Below are positions 36,054 through 44,691 of a DNA stretch of 64,000 bases, piece after piece. The notes beneath the pieces are model-generated. The model was not told the origin of the DNA. It made no database searches and saw only the letters and a program-made list of their open reading frames with translations. The translations under genes and the position numbers were made by a program. The DNA is from Desulfoluna sp942491485. GTDB taxonomy: Bacteria > Desulfobacterota > Desulfobacteria > Desulfobacterales > Desulfolunaceae. The stretch spans positions 124,001-188,000 of the forward strand of contig CALOAX010000005.1 of the NCBI GenBank assembly GCA_942491485.1, given 5' to 3'. Positions within the stretch are counted from its first letter, which is position 1, and each line of letters begins with the position of its first letter.

Positions 36054-37271
36054 ATGACGCAAAAAGTAGCACTGATTTGTCTTGCCGTTCTTTTGGGAGC
36101 ATTTGGTGGGGCCGATGCCGCCGATTCCCTGGCAGGGAAAGAGCTTCCCGCCGCCTTTGATCACCTTGAAGAGGTGGTCCGTACCAACACAGAGGTACCG
36201 GATGCCAAGTATCTGGACACCCTGCTGACCTTTCTTTCAAAAAGCCCTGTTCCGGCTACCGTCTGGGAAGAAAACCGGAAGGGTAAGGAGACCGGTGTCG
36301 GGGTGACGTTTAAAGTTCCGTCCTCCCTTTCCCGCTTTATCCAGTACATGTACGACCCGGAGATCCCCGTGAGTGCGGTGGTGCCGGGGGTGGTGCGTCT
36401 GGTTCGTGATGTGGATGGGGAAGAGAACAGCAAAGAGAACTACGCCCGCCTTCGTGCAGATGGGGGGGGCAGTGACGCACCCATCACGGTGCGAAGCCGG
36501 TATGTCATGGAGGTCACCCCGGATGACAACTCCGGCGCCTACTACGGTTATGACCAGAATGAAGTGACCGTACTCTCCTCATGGCAGGGTCGGCGATACC
36601 TCTTGACGGTGTCGCGTCAGACAGCGCCGTCCAATGTGGGAAAAAAGGGGTACCCCGTAGCCACCCGTGACGGGGGGACCATCTACTGTTATTCCGGAAA
36701 GAAAGGCCTCACCAAAACCGGTCTCGGCTGGGTGGATTCGTACATTTACACCTCCCTTGCCATCACCGTTTACCTTGAGGATGCCCCGGGGGCAGGGTCC
36801 CTTACGGCGATTTCATACAAGTGGCTCAATGCCGGGTGGATGGGAAAGAACATGGTGCGTGAGCATCACATTGCCGTAGGGATTGAACGGTTCGGCGAGC
36901 AACTGGGCCGATTTTTAAAGTCCCCCAATATACCGGCCCCCAATGGGCTGTTGGCCCTTGTGCGCCGCTTGGACGCCGGTGATGAAAAGGCCCTCAAGGG
37001 GGTGTTGGAAAATCAGCTTCAAACTCTCGTGGAGCCCCGCCAGAAGGGCGCGTCCATGATGGGGCGGAGCTATGTTGAGAAATTGGACCATGAGGAGCTG
37101 GTGGCGGGCATTCTCTCCACCTACGTGGAGTCGCTCATGGCGGGTGGGGACCCAGAGTCCCTGACGCGCATGCTGGAGGATGTCGGCATGGGTGAGGACC
37201 CGCTGCTGACCAGGCGTACACCGTCGGTTCCCGCAGAGGTCCCGGCAGGCAATCAGCCTGCCCTGAACTGA
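36054..37271 (+). CDS. Exported protein of unknown function
   Basis: A 405-residue protein with a clear Sec signal peptide (MTQKVALICLAVLLGAFGGADA, cleavage likely after ADA), so it is probably periplasmic. The rest is soluble and mixed alpha/beta with no motif I recognise: YVMEVTPDDNSGAYYGYDQN, VDSYIYTSLAITVYLED and YKWLNAGWMGKNMVREHH are the most distinctive segments. The C-terminal 90 residues look helical. I started it at ATG 36054 because this gives the signal peptide; the frame is open 126 bases further upstream. The next gene begins 21 bases after its stop, suggesting co-transcription. Confidence 0.75.
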   Translation: MTQKVALICLAVLLGAFGGADAADSLAGKELPAAFDHLEEVVRTNTEVPDAKYLDTLLTFLSKSPVPATVWEENRKGKETGVGVTFKVPSSLSRFIQYMYDPEIPVSAVVPGVVRLVRDVDGEENSKENYARLRADGGGSDAPITVRSRYVMEVTPDDNSGAYYGYDQNEVTVLSSWQGRRYLLTVSRQTAPSNVGKKGYPVATRDGGTIYCYSGKKGLTKTGLGWVDSYIYTSLAITVYLEDAPGAGSLTAISYKWLNAGWMGKNMVREHHIAVGIERFGEQLGRFLKSPNIPAPNGLLALVRRLDAGDEKALKGVLENQLQTLVEPRQKGASMMGRSYVEKLDHEELVAGILSTYVESLMAGGDPESLTRMLEDVGMGEDPLLTRRTPSVPAEVPAGNQPALN

Positions 37272-37292
37272 TCATCAAAGGAATTTATTTCC

Positions 37293-38288
37293 ATGACAGA
37301 TAATAAGACGAGTGTGCGGGCCATCGGGCTTTGCTCAGGTGGATTGGACAGCATGTTGGCAGGCCTGGTGCTGAAGGATCAGGGCATCGATGTGACGTGG
37401 ATCTGCTTTGAAACCCCTTTTTTCCCGGCTGACAAGGCCAGGGAGGCCTCTGAGATGACGGGCATCCCCCTTATTGTAAGGGAGATCACCGCCACCTACC
37501 TTGAGATGCTGACAGACCCTCCCTGTGGGTACGGCAAGCACATGAACCCCTGCAGGGATTGCCATGCGCTGATGTTCCGGCTGGCCGGTGAGGTGATGGA
37601 ACAAGAGGGTTTTGACTTTCTCTTCAGTGGCGAGGTGGCCGGGCAGCGGCCCCTTTCCCAGAACAAGCAGGCCCTTCGGTATGTGGAAAAGCGTTCCGGC
37701 TTTGACGGCAAGGTGTTAAGGCCCCTGTCGGCCAAGGTACTTCCGGAGACAGAAATGGAAACCGAGGGGTTGGTGGATCGTGAGCGTCTGCTGGGGATTC
37801 AGGGTCGCTCCCGCAAGGAGCAGATGGCACTGGCTGAGTCCTACGGCCTGAAGGCGTATCCCGCACCAGCCGGTGGGTGCCTGTTGACCGATAAGAAGTA
37901 CTCAGATCGCCTGCGTGATCTGTTTGGCAGTGGAAAAGCTTATGAGTCAAGCGACCTGCACCTGTTGAAACAGGGGCGTCACCTTCGCCTTCCCAACGGA
38001 GAGAAGGTGATCATTGGCCGTACCAAGGGGGACAACCGATGGATTGTCAAGTACCATGATCCGGCGCGCCATTATCTCCTCGACTTGAAAGGCAAGGGGA
38101 GTCCCACCGTTCTCGTGGACGCCGACGCCACGGAAGAGACGATTTCCATCGGGGCGGCCCTGTGCGCTGGCTATGCCAAGGTGCCGGTGGGAGAGGCTGT
38201 GGAGGCCGTTGTTCAGTCGCCTCAAGGGCGTCGGGTGATCTCGGTAACCTCAGTGGATCCGGCCGATTATCGGGAGTGCATTATCTGA
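37293..38288 (+). CDS. PP-loop ATP pyrophosphatase, tRNA-thiolation-like
   Basis: A 331-residue cytoplasmic protein. The N-terminus has the PP-loop CSGGLDSMLAGL that binds ATP for substrate adenylation, as in MnmA and ThiI. Cysteines in PPCGYGKHMNPCRDCHA and in PAPAGGCLL are placed as possible sulfur carriers or metal ligands. The C-terminal 120 residues (LRLPNGEKVIIGRTKGDNRW) resemble the RNA-binding NFACT-R/DUF814-like module. This suggests a tRNA thiouridine-forming enzyme; which tRNA position is modified cannot be told. It lacks the THUMP domain of classical ThiI. It ends in a terminator. Confidence 0.82.
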   Translation: MTDNKTSVRAIGLCSGGLDSMLAGLVLKDQGIDVTWICFETPFFPADKAREASEMTGIPLIVREITATYLEMLTDPPCGYGKHMNPCRDCHALMFRLAGEVMEQEGFDFLFSGEVAGQRPLSQNKQALRYVEKRSGFDGKVLRPLSAKVLPETEMETEGLVDRERLLGIQGRSRKEQMALAESYGLKAYPAPAGGCLLTDKKYSDRLRDLFGSGKAYESSDLHLLKQGRHLRLPNGEKVIIGRTKGDNRWIVKYHDPARHYLLDLKGKGSPTVLVDADATEETISIGAALCAGYAKVPVGEAVEAVVQSPQGRRVISVTSVDPADYRECII

Positions 38289-38319
38289 TTTCGCGGTGTC
38301 ACCAGAAATTTTAGCCATA

Positions 38320-38361
38320 AAAAAAGCCTGACCGGAAATGATTTCCGGCCAGGCTTTTTGC
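38320..38361 (+). terminator. Rho-independent terminator after the PP-loop gene
   Basis: AAAAAGCCTG with CAGGCTTTTT and inner CCGGAAAT/TTTCCGG form a long stem flanked by A and T runs. It could act in both directions. Confidence 0.92.
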
Positions 38362-38403
38362 GTTTAATGGCGGTGTTGATGTAGCTCTTCAGCTCATGAT
38401 AAA

Positions 38404-38590
38404 GGCCTCCGGCGGCAAGGTGTGCCACCTTGAAAGCGGGTTGCGATTGTGTTTTGCTCCTCGTTCCTCGGGTCAAATCACATCCGCCTTTCGTTCTATG
38501 TGAATCCGGAATTATGTATGAAGAGCTGTTTGTTAAACCCGTTTATTTAGATCAGGCAAAAGTTTGGCCCCCGGCAGGGCTGCCGGAGGC
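38404..38590 (+). repeat. GCCTCC element, copy 13, composite with inverted ends
   Basis: The left end is GCCTCCGGCGGCAAGGTGTG with stem CAAGGTG/CACCTTG. The middle part has TCGTTCCTCGGGTC. The right end is the B module (CTGTTTGTTAAACCC, AAAAGTTTGGCCCCCGGCAG, GGCTGCCGGAGGC). The unit is 187 bp. Its right end lies 26 bases beyond the rlmN stop. Confidence 0.8.
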
Positions 38591-38616
38591 GTAAACTGAA
38601 TAGTAGCCTTGTCGTT

Positions 38617-39690
38617 TTATTCTTCTTCGGCATGCTGCTTGATCTGGTTGGCGCGAAGCTGCCCGCAGGCGGCCGAGATATCCTGTCCCATGCTTTTCCT
38701 GACGATGGCGGTGTAGCCGGCGTCGTGGAGCTTCTGGAGGAAGTGGTCTACCTTGGCGTCATCGGGGCGTTTAAAATCGCTTCCCTCGTGTTCGTTGAAG
38801 GGGAGCAGGTTGATTTTTGCCTGGATGGGGCGGAGCATCCGGATGAGGCGCTCGGCATCGGCATCGGTGTCGTTGATCCCTTCCATGAGGATGTACTCGA
38901 TGGTAATCTTCTCTCGGTTCCGCAAGGGGTAGTTGGCCAATGCCTCGAGAAGCGTCTCGATGGGGTAGGTGGCGTTCACCGGCATCAGGGTGTCTCGGGT
39001 GCTGTTCTCCGTGGCGTTGAGGGAGACGGCGAGGTTCACTTGGGTTTTGTCGCCCAGCTCGGCGAGGCGTCCCACCAGGCCGCAGGTGGAGACCGTGACC
39101 CGGCGTGATGAAAAGCGCAGGCCGTAGTCGCCGTCGGTGATGATGGAGAGAGCGGTCAGCACCTGGGGAAGGTTGGCCAGGGGTTCACCCATCCCCATGA
39201 AAACGATATTCTGAAATGTCTTTTCGGTGTCGGCGGCCTCTTCGTCCCTCGGGAGGTCGGCAAGGACATCCCGCACCTGGCCGACGATCTCTCCTGCGGT
39301 GAGGTTCCGCTTGAACCCGCCCTTGGCCGTGAGGCAGAACTGGCAGCCCTGGGCGCACCCCACCTGACTTGAGATGCAGAGGGTTTTACGGTCCTTTCCG
39401 GGGATGAGTACGGACTCGGTGTACTCGCCATCGGCGAGTCGGAACAGGTACTTGCGTGTTCCGTCTGAGGATATTTCTACGTTTGCTTTTTCGAGCCGGC
39501 CTATGGTATAGTTTTCCTCAAGCACTGCTCTTAATTCTTTGCCAAGATCTGTCATCTCCTCAAAGGAGTCGGCCTGACGGATGTAAACCCATTTGAAAAT
39601 TTGACCTGCTCTATAAGGTGCAATGTTATGCTCTTTAAGCCAGGCTTCAAGCTCTGGGCGGGAAAAATCTTTAATGTCTCTTTTTTTCAT
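38617..39690 (-). CDS. rlmN: Dual-specificity RNA methyltransferase RlmN
   Basis: A 357-residue radical SAM enzyme that methylates C2 of A2503 in 23S rRNA and A37 of some tRNAs. The iron-sulfur motif is CAQGCQFC. The SAM-binding GMGEPL (in FMGMGEPLANL) and the C-terminal catalytic Cys in DISAACGQL are present. The N-terminal helical domain (RPELEAWLKEHNIAPYRAGQIFKWVY) is typical. The start ATG 39690 is preceded by GGAAAA. It is divergent from ffh, with 120 bases between the two starts. Confidence 0.96.
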   Translation of the reverse strand: MKKRDIKDFSRPELEAWLKEHNIAPYRAGQIFKWVYIRQADSFEEMTDLGKELRAVLEENYTIGRLEKANVEISSDGTRKYLFRLADGEYTESVLIPGKDRKTLCISSQVGCAQGCQFCLTAKGGFKRNLTAGEIVGQVRDVLADLPRDEEAADTEKTFQNIVFMGMGEPLANLPQVLTALSIITDGDYGLRFSSRRVTVSTCGLVGRLAELGDKTQVNLAVSLNATENSTRDTLMPVNATYPIETLLEALANYPLRNREKITIEYILMEGINDTDADAERLIRMLRPIQAKINLLPFNEHEGSDFKRPDDAKVDHFLQKLHDAGYTAIVRKSMGQDISAACGQLRANQIKQHAEEE

Positions 39691-39810
39691 ATATTTTCCA
39701 TGGGAAACGTGTATAATAAGGAGTTTCTTTTTCTTGGTATACCTTTATCCGGTAAAAATTTCAATGACTTTCATGCGTTGTATTCGCCTCTGACACTGAT
39801 TTAAGGTTGT

Positions 39811-41139
39811 ATGTTTGATAATTTAACCGAAAAGCTGACGTCGGTCCTCAAGGATCTCAGGGGTCACGGAAAACTCACGGAGACGAACATCAACGGCGCC
39901 CTCAAAGAGGTGCGCATGGCCCTTCTCGAGGCGGATGTTCATTATAAGGTAGCCAAGACCTTTGTTGCCGAAATCAAGGAACGTGCCCTTGGCCACGAGG
40001 TGATGGAGAGTCTCACCCCCGGCCAGCAGGTGGTGAAGATTGTCAACGAGGCCCTGACCGACCTTATGGGCGAAAGCCATGAGGATCTGGTCCTTTCCGG
40101 AGAGAATCCCGTTTCTGTTATGTTGACAGGACTTCAGGGTTCCGGTAAGACAACCACGGCCGGTAAGTTGGCGCTTTATCTTCGCAAACGGGGCAAGAAA
40201 CCATTCCTTGTCCCCGCGGACGTTTACCGTCCCGCAGCCATCGACCAATTGAAAAAACTGGCGTCCCAACTGGACGTGCCTGTCTTTGATTCCGAGGTGG
40301 GCATGGATCCGGTCGACATCTGTCGGTCGGCTCGGGCAGCGGCGCAGCAGAGAGGGTGTGATACCCTGATCCTGGATACGGCGGGTCGACTCCATGTAGA
40401 CGAGGAGTTGATGGCCGAGTTGGTCCGGATCAAAACGGAGGTGGCTCCTTCGGATATTCTGCTGGTAGCCGACGCCATGACCGGACAGGATGCTGTCAAT
40501 ATTGCTCAGTCCTTCGACGGTGCACTGGACCTCGGCGGTGTGGTCCTTACCAAGATGGACGGTGATGCAAGGGGTGGTGCCGCCCTTTCCATAAAGGCCG
40601 TTACCGGCAAGCCGATAAAATTTATCGGTACCGGTGAAAAATCAAGTGCTCTTGAGCCGTTTCACCCTGATCGGATGTCGTCTCGTATTCTGGGCATGGG
40701 GGATACCCTCACCCTGATCGAGAAGGCCACCGAAATGGTGGATGTAAAAAAAGCCCAGGACCTTGAGAAGAAACTTCGTAAAAATCAATTCACCCTGGAA
40801 GATTTCAGGGATCAGCTGGTGTCCATCCGTAAGATGGGGTCACTGGGTGATATGCTGAAGATGTTACCCGGGGTTTCGGGAAACAAACATCTGAGCAATC
40901 TGGATGTGGATGATCGGGAGATCGCCCGCATTGAGGCCATTATCAACTCCATGACTGCGCAGGAACGGCAGAAACACGCCATTATCAATGGCAGCCGCAG
41001 AAAGCGTATCGCAAGGGGAAGTGGGACCTCGGTGCAGGATGTGAACAAGCTCCTGAAGAACTACACCCAGATGATGAAGATGATGAAAAAATTTAATAAA
41101 GGGGGCATGCGATCCTTAAAGGGCATGCTTCCATTTTAG
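39811..41139 (+). CDS. ffh: Signal recognition particle protein Ffh
   Basis: A 442-residue SRP GTPase that binds 4.5S RNA and targets membrane proteins co-translationally. It has an N domain (residues 1-90), the GTPase motifs GLQGSGKTTTAGKLA, DTAGRLHVDEEL, TKMDGDARGG and GTGEK, and a Met-rich M domain ending MMKMMKKFNKGGM. Length and order are normal. It heads the translation cluster; rpsP begins 17 bases after its stop. Confidence 0.97.
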   Translation: MFDNLTEKLTSVLKDLRGHGKLTETNINGALKEVRMALLEADVHYKVAKTFVAEIKERALGHEVMESLTPGQQVVKIVNEALTDLMGESHEDLVLSGENPVSVMLTGLQGSGKTTTAGKLALYLRKRGKKPFLVPADVYRPAAIDQLKKLASQLDVPVFDSEVGMDPVDICRSARAAAQQRGCDTLILDTAGRLHVDEELMAELVRIKTEVAPSDILLVADAMTGQDAVNIAQSFDGALDLGGVVLTKMDGDARGGAALSIKAVTGKPIKFIGTGEKSSALEPFHPDRMSSRILGMGDTLTLIEKATEMVDVKKAQDLEKKLRKNQFTLEDFRDQLVSIRKMGSLGDMLKMLPGVSGNKHLSNLDVDDREIARIEAIINSMTAQERQKHAIINGSRRKRIARGSGTSVQDVNKLLKNYTQMMKMMKKFNKGGMRSLKGMLPF

Positions 41140-41156
41140 AGGAGAAAGTAAAAGCA

Positions 41157-41414
41157 ATGGCAGTTAAGATCCGATTGGCAAGGGGTGGGGCGAAAAAGAA
41201 GCCTTTTTACCGTATTGTTGTGGCCGACTCTGAAGCTCCGCGTGACGGCCGGTTTCTTGAAATCGTCGGGACTTATGATCCGCTCAAGGATCCTGCGACA
41301 GTAACCGTAAAACAAGACCGCGTGGGCTACTGGCTTGGCGAAGGTGCGATTCCGACCGATACGGTACGTGACATCCTGAAAAAGGAAAGCGTTCCCGTGG
41401 AAGCTGCCAGCTGA
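41157..41414 (+). CDS. rpsP: 30S ribosomal protein S16
   Basis: 85 residues. The S16 signature MAVKIRLARGGAKKKPFYRIVV is at the N-terminus, followed by the usual GTYDPL segment. It starts at ATG 41157 with GAGGAGA upstream. Position between ffh and rimM is the classic arrangement of the trmD operon. Confidence 0.97.
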   Translation: MAVKIRLARGGAKKKPFYRIVVADSEAPRDGRFLEIVGTYDPLKDPATVTVKQDRVGYWLGEGAIPTDTVRDILKKESVPVEAAS

Positions 41415-41459
41415 TTCACGCACTAACCGAATTCTCATATGCCCGAAAGGAGATGCGAG

Positions 41460-41690
41460 ATGAAAGAGCTGATCAACTACATTGCCCAGGCGCTGGTGGA
41501 TAATCCGGATGAAGTGGAGGTTTCTGAAGTGGAAGGCAATCAGACATCTGTTCTCGAGTTGAAGGTGGCGAAAGAGGATTTGGGAAAAGTGATAGGTAAA
41601 CAGGGACGTACTGCACGTGCAATGAGGACGATTCTCAGTGCAGCATCTGCCAAGGTGAAGAAGAGGACTGTTCTAGAAATTGTCGAGTAA
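41460..41690 (+). CDS. khpA: KH-domain RNA-binding protein KhpA
   Basis: 76 residues, one KH domain with the GxxG loop in LGKVIGKQGRTARAMRTIL. KhpA binds RNA with KhpB/Jag and is usually found between rpsP and rimM. I chose ATG 41460 (MKELINYIAQ), seven bases from AAAGGAG; the ATG at 41439 overlaps that ribosome binding site. Its last codons overlap the start region of rimM. Confidence 0.93.
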   Translation: MKELINYIAQALVDNPDEVEVSEVEGNQTSVLELKVAKEDLGKVIGKQGRTARAMRTILSAASAKVKKRTVLEIVE

Positions 41691-42204
41691 GAGCGATTCG
41701 GGAAACAGGCGTATAGCCATCGGCAAGATCATCGGTACCCACGGCCTGAAAGGCGGGGCGCGGGTCTATTCCTGGGCGGAGTCCATCGACTCCTTTGGGA
41801 AGGGCGCGCTGCTTACTGCTGCCACGCCCACCGGTGATCTCGAGCTGACCGTGCAGAGTGCGGCCCCCCATAAAAAGGGGCTGCTTCTCACCTTCAAAGA
41901 GGTGGGTCACATCAATGCCCTTGAACCGTTGGTTGGCAGCGAGCTCTTTGTGGATCGTGCCGACCTCCCGGAGCCTGAGGATGGATCCTACTATTGGGTC
42001 GATATCATCGGGCTTCAGGTTGTGACGGAAGAAGGGGATGTTCTTGGGAGGGTGGATTCCATCTTTCCCACGGGCAGCAACGATGTGTACGTGGTTAAGG
42101 ATGGGAAAAAGGAGATCCTTGTTCCGGCCCTCGAGTCGGTGCTCAAGGATATCGACCTGGACAAAGGGATCATGGTGGTGGATCTTCCGGAGGGATTGTC
42201 GTGA
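41680..42204 (+). CDS. rimM: Ribosome maturation factor RimM
   Basis: 174 residues. The N-terminal RimM domain has IAIGKIIGTHGLKGGARVYSW. The C-terminal PRC barrel has YYWVDIIGLQVVTEEGDVLGRV and KKEILVPAL. RimM assists 30S head assembly. The only reasonable start is TTG 41680, 11 bases inside khpA, with no strong ribosome binding site, so it probably depends on translation of khpA. Confidence 0.93.
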   Translation: MSSKSDSGNRRIAIGKIIGTHGLKGGARVYSWAESIDSFGKGALLTAATPTGDLELTVQSAAPHKKGLLLTFKEVGHINALEPLVGSELFVDRADLPEPEDGSYYWVDIIGLQVVTEEGDVLGRVDSIFPTGSNDVYVVKDGKKEILVPALESVLKDIDLDKGIMVVDLPEGLS

Positions 42205-42947
42205 AGTTTGTTGTATTGACGATCTTTCCTGAGATGGTCAACCCGTTTCTGGAAAGCGGCATGCTTCGGCTGGCCGTGGAACGTGGTCTGATTGATGCCA
42301 GGGCTATGAACATCCGTGATTACGCCGAAGGAAAGCACAGAGTAACCGACGACAAGCCCTATGGTGGTGGGTGTGGGATGGTGATGAAGCCGGAACCACT
42401 TTCGCGAGCCATTGGTGCGGCCTCGGAGATAGCTCCCACCGCGAAGCGGATTCTGTTGACTCCCCAGGGGCGGCCTTTTAATCAGGCTATGGCGCATGAA
42501 TTTGCTGCGTCTGACGGTCTGATTTTTATTTGTGGCCGTTACGAAGGGGTGGATGAGAGGATCTGTCAAGAGCTGGTGGATGAAGAGGTGTCCATCGGGG
42601 ACTATGTGATGACTGGCGGGGAACTCGCGGCCACGGTGATTATCGATGCGGTGACGCGCCTTTTGCCCGGGGTACTGGGGGGAGACGAGTCGGCCGAAAA
42701 GGATTCCTTTTCCGGCGGACTTCTGGAACATGCGCACTACACCAGGCCATATTCCTTTGGAGGCGAAAGCGTTCCGGATGTTTTGATGTCCGGTAACCAT
42801 GCCGAGATCGAGAAATGGCGCAGGGAAACTTCCCTCATCCGAACTTTTCTCAAGAGGCCGGACCTGCTTGAAGAGCGGTCGTTCACTCGTGAGGAGAAAA
42901 ACGTGTTAACCGAATGGTGCAGAAGGATTGAAGAGCTTGTCGGGTGA
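42201..42947 (+). CDS. trmD: tRNA (guanine-N1)-methyltransferase TrmD
   Basis: A 248-residue SPOUT methyltransferase that forms m1G37 in tRNAs to prevent frameshifting. Landmarks are DDKPYGGGCGMVMKPEPL, the knot segment FICGRYEGVDERI, and the SIGDYVMTGGELA region that binds SAM. It starts at GTG 42201, overlapping the rimM stop by four bases (GTGA), so translation is coupled. Confidence 0.97.
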   Translation: MKFVVLTIFPEMVNPFLESGMLRLAVERGLIDARAMNIRDYAEGKHRVTDDKPYGGGCGMVMKPEPLSRAIGAASEIAPTAKRILLTPQGRPFNQAMAHEFAASDGLIFICGRYEGVDERICQELVDEEVSIGDYVMTGGELAATVIIDAVTRLLPGVLGGDESAEKDSFSGGLLEHAHYTRPYSFGGESVPDVLMSGNHAEIEKWRRETSLIRTFLKRPDLLEERSFTREEKNVLTEWCRRIEELVG

Positions 42948-43515
42948 CGGTAACGTAACACAGGCGGAACTTCATGTGGTTCTGGTTCATCATCCGGTGC
43001 GAAGCAAAACCGGAGAGACCATCTGCTCGGCGGTGACGAACCTTGATATCCATGATATTGCCAGGACCTCACGGACCTACGGTGTCAAAGGGTATTATAT
43101 CGTGACCACCTTGGAAGACCAGAAGGTTCTGACGGAGAAGATTGTCGCCCATTGGACCACCGGCCGGGGTGGAGAGCTAAACCCTGCACGGAAAGAGGCT
43201 CTGGAACTCGTTAAGATTCGGGAGTCCCTTGAGGATGTGGTGGCAGAGATTCGCGAGCTATCGGGGCAGAAGCCCTGTGTGGTGGCTACGTCGGCACGGC
43301 AATGCGCCGATGCCCTTACGTGGCAGGCGGGTCGGGAGTGTCTGACGGAAGGCCGGCCCATGGTGCTGATCTTCGGAACTGCATGGGGTGTCACCGATGA
43401 TGTGATTGCCTCGGCCGATCATGTGCTCGAACCCGTTGACGGGGGGGCGCATTACAACCATCTTCCGGTACGAGCCGCTGTGGCGATCATCTTGGATCGC
43501 CTTTTGGGGCGGTAA
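42928..43515 (+). CDS. SPOUT-type RNA methyltransferase family protein
   Basis: About 195 residues, of the family placed next to trmD in Deltaproteobacteria and Thermotogae-type genomes (Pfam Methyltrn_RNA_4). The C-terminal knot segment (MVLIFGTAWGVTDDVI ... GGAHYNHLPVRAAVAIILDRLL) is typical of SAM-binding SPOUT folds. The start is uncertain: TTG 42928 or TTG 42937, both inside the end of trmD. The latter sits nine bases from AAGGA and is the better fit. Target RNA and position are unknown. Confidence 0.85.
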   Translation: MKSLSGDGNVTQAELHVVLVHHPVRSKTGETICSAVTNLDIHDIARTSRTYGVKGYYIVTTLEDQKVLTEKIVAHWTTGRGGELNPARKEALELVKIRESLEDVVAEIRELSGQKPCVVATSARQCADALTWQAGRECLTEGRPMVLIFGTAWGVTDDVIASADHVLEPVDGGAHYNHLPVRAAVAIILDRLLGR

Positions 43516-43630
43516 GGGTGGGCCGACGTTTTTTCTTTATTATCGATGTTGACGGCCTGTGGGATGTCTGATATAGATTACCGGATTTGTTAGACTATCC
43601 GGTGAACTATTTTACGTTTGGGAGTAAATA

Positions 43631-43978
43631 ATGAATATAATTACTAAAATCGAAAAAGAGCAGATGCGCCTCGACGTACCTCACTTTGTAGCCGGCGACA
43701 CGATTCGGGTTCATGTGAAGATTGTTGAGGGTGAAAAAACCCGTATTCAGGTATTTGAAGGGGTTGTAATCAGCAAGAGCAAGGGCGGGGTCAATGCACG
43801 TTTTACTGTGCGCAAGATCTCCAACGGTGTTGGTGTGGAGAGGGTCTTTCCCCTGCACTCCCCCAGTGTCGACCACATTGAAGTGGTGACCCGCGGCCGT
43901 GTTCGTCGTGCTCGTATCTACTACCTCCGCAATCTGCGAGGTAAGGCTGCTCGTATCAAAGAGCGTCGCCTGAACTAA
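43631..43978 (+). CDS. rplS: 50S ribosomal protein L19
   Basis: 115 residues, typical L19: FVAGDTIRVHVKIVEGEKTRIQ, then FEGVVISKSKGG and the basic C-terminus YYLRNLRGKAARIKERR. It starts at ATG 43631 behind GGGAG. The gap of 115 bases from the previous gene may hold its own promoter. Confidence 0.97.
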   Translation: MNIITKIEKEQMRLDVPHFVAGDTIRVHVKIVEGEKTRIQVFEGVVISKSKGGVNARFTVRKISNGVGVERVFPLHSPSVDHIEVVTRGRVRRARIYYLRNLRGKAARIKERRLN

Positions 43979-44057
43979 TCCGATCTGTGGCTGGTCCGGA
44001 TTGATTCAATCCGGGCCGTGTGCCATGGAGACATTATTGCGTAAGGGGTTTGCCTGT

Positions 44058-44657
44058 ATGTGGACCTTCGAAAAAAAAGCCGTTTCTAACGGCTTTTTGC
44101 GTGTTGCGGGAGTGGACGAGGCCGGCCGGGGACCCCTGGCAGGGCCTGTGGTGGCTGCGGCCGTTATTCTCCCCTCTGGCTTTGAGGCCGGTGAGATCAC
44201 CGACTCTAAAAAACTATCCCCCAAAAAAAGGGATCTTCTGTACGATTATATTCGATCGGAAGCCTCCTTTGTCGGGGTTGGCGTCATCGATTCTGTCGAG
44301 ATTGAGGCCATCAACATTCTCCAGGCGAGCCTGAAGGCGATGCGTGTCGCTGTGGAGGCCCTTGGTGTTGTGCCCGACCACCTGTTGGTGGATGGCAAAT
44401 TTGAGGTGCCCATGGAGCTTTCCCAGGAGGCTCTGGTGAAAGGCGACTCAAGGTCTGTCTCCATTGCCTCGGCGTCCATTGTGGCCAAGGTGGTTCGGGA
44501 TCGGTTGATGGCTGAGTATGCCGAAATGTATCCGGAGTACGGGTTTTCCGGTCACAAGGGCTACCCCACCAAGGCCCATAAGGAAGCGATTGCCCTTTAC
44601 GGTCCATCTCCCATTCATCGTATGACCTTTAAAGGTGTCGCCGAACACGTGAAGTGA
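44058..44657 (+). CDS. rnhB: Ribonuclease HII
   Basis: 199 residues from ATG 44058. RNase HII cleaves RNA in RNA-DNA hybrids and removes single ribonucleotides from DNA. The catalytic acidic residues are in GVDEAGRGPLAGPV (Asp-Glu), HLLVDGKFEVP and SIVAKVVRDRLM. I chose the start by AAGGGG nine bases upstream; ATG 44025 would add 11 residues but lacks such a site. Codons 6-14 contain a strong terminator-type hairpin (see separate feature). Confidence 0.93.
   Translation: MWTFEKKAVSNGFLRVAGVDEAGRGPLAGPVVAAAVILPSGFEAGEITDSKKLSPKKRDLLYDYIRSEASFVGVGVIDSVEIEAINILQASLKAMRVAVEALGVVPDHLLVDGKFEVPMELSQEALVKGDSRSVSIASASIVAKVVRDRLMAEYAEMYPEYGFSGHKGYPTKAHKEAIALYGPSPIHRMTFKGVAEHVK
44071..44100 (+). terminator. 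Terminator-like hairpin inside the start of rnhB
   Basis: An 11-bp stem AAAAAGCCGTT/AACGGCTTTTT (44074-44084 and 44088-44098) with a three-base loop TCT, ending in five T residues. It has the form of an intrinsic terminator but lies within codons of rnhB, 93 bases after the rplS stop. It may limit read-through from the ribosomal genes or couple transcription to rnhB translation. Confidence 0.7.
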
Positions 44658-44691
44658 CGGTGTTGGTTTCAGGCGATCGCCCGGAGGCATC

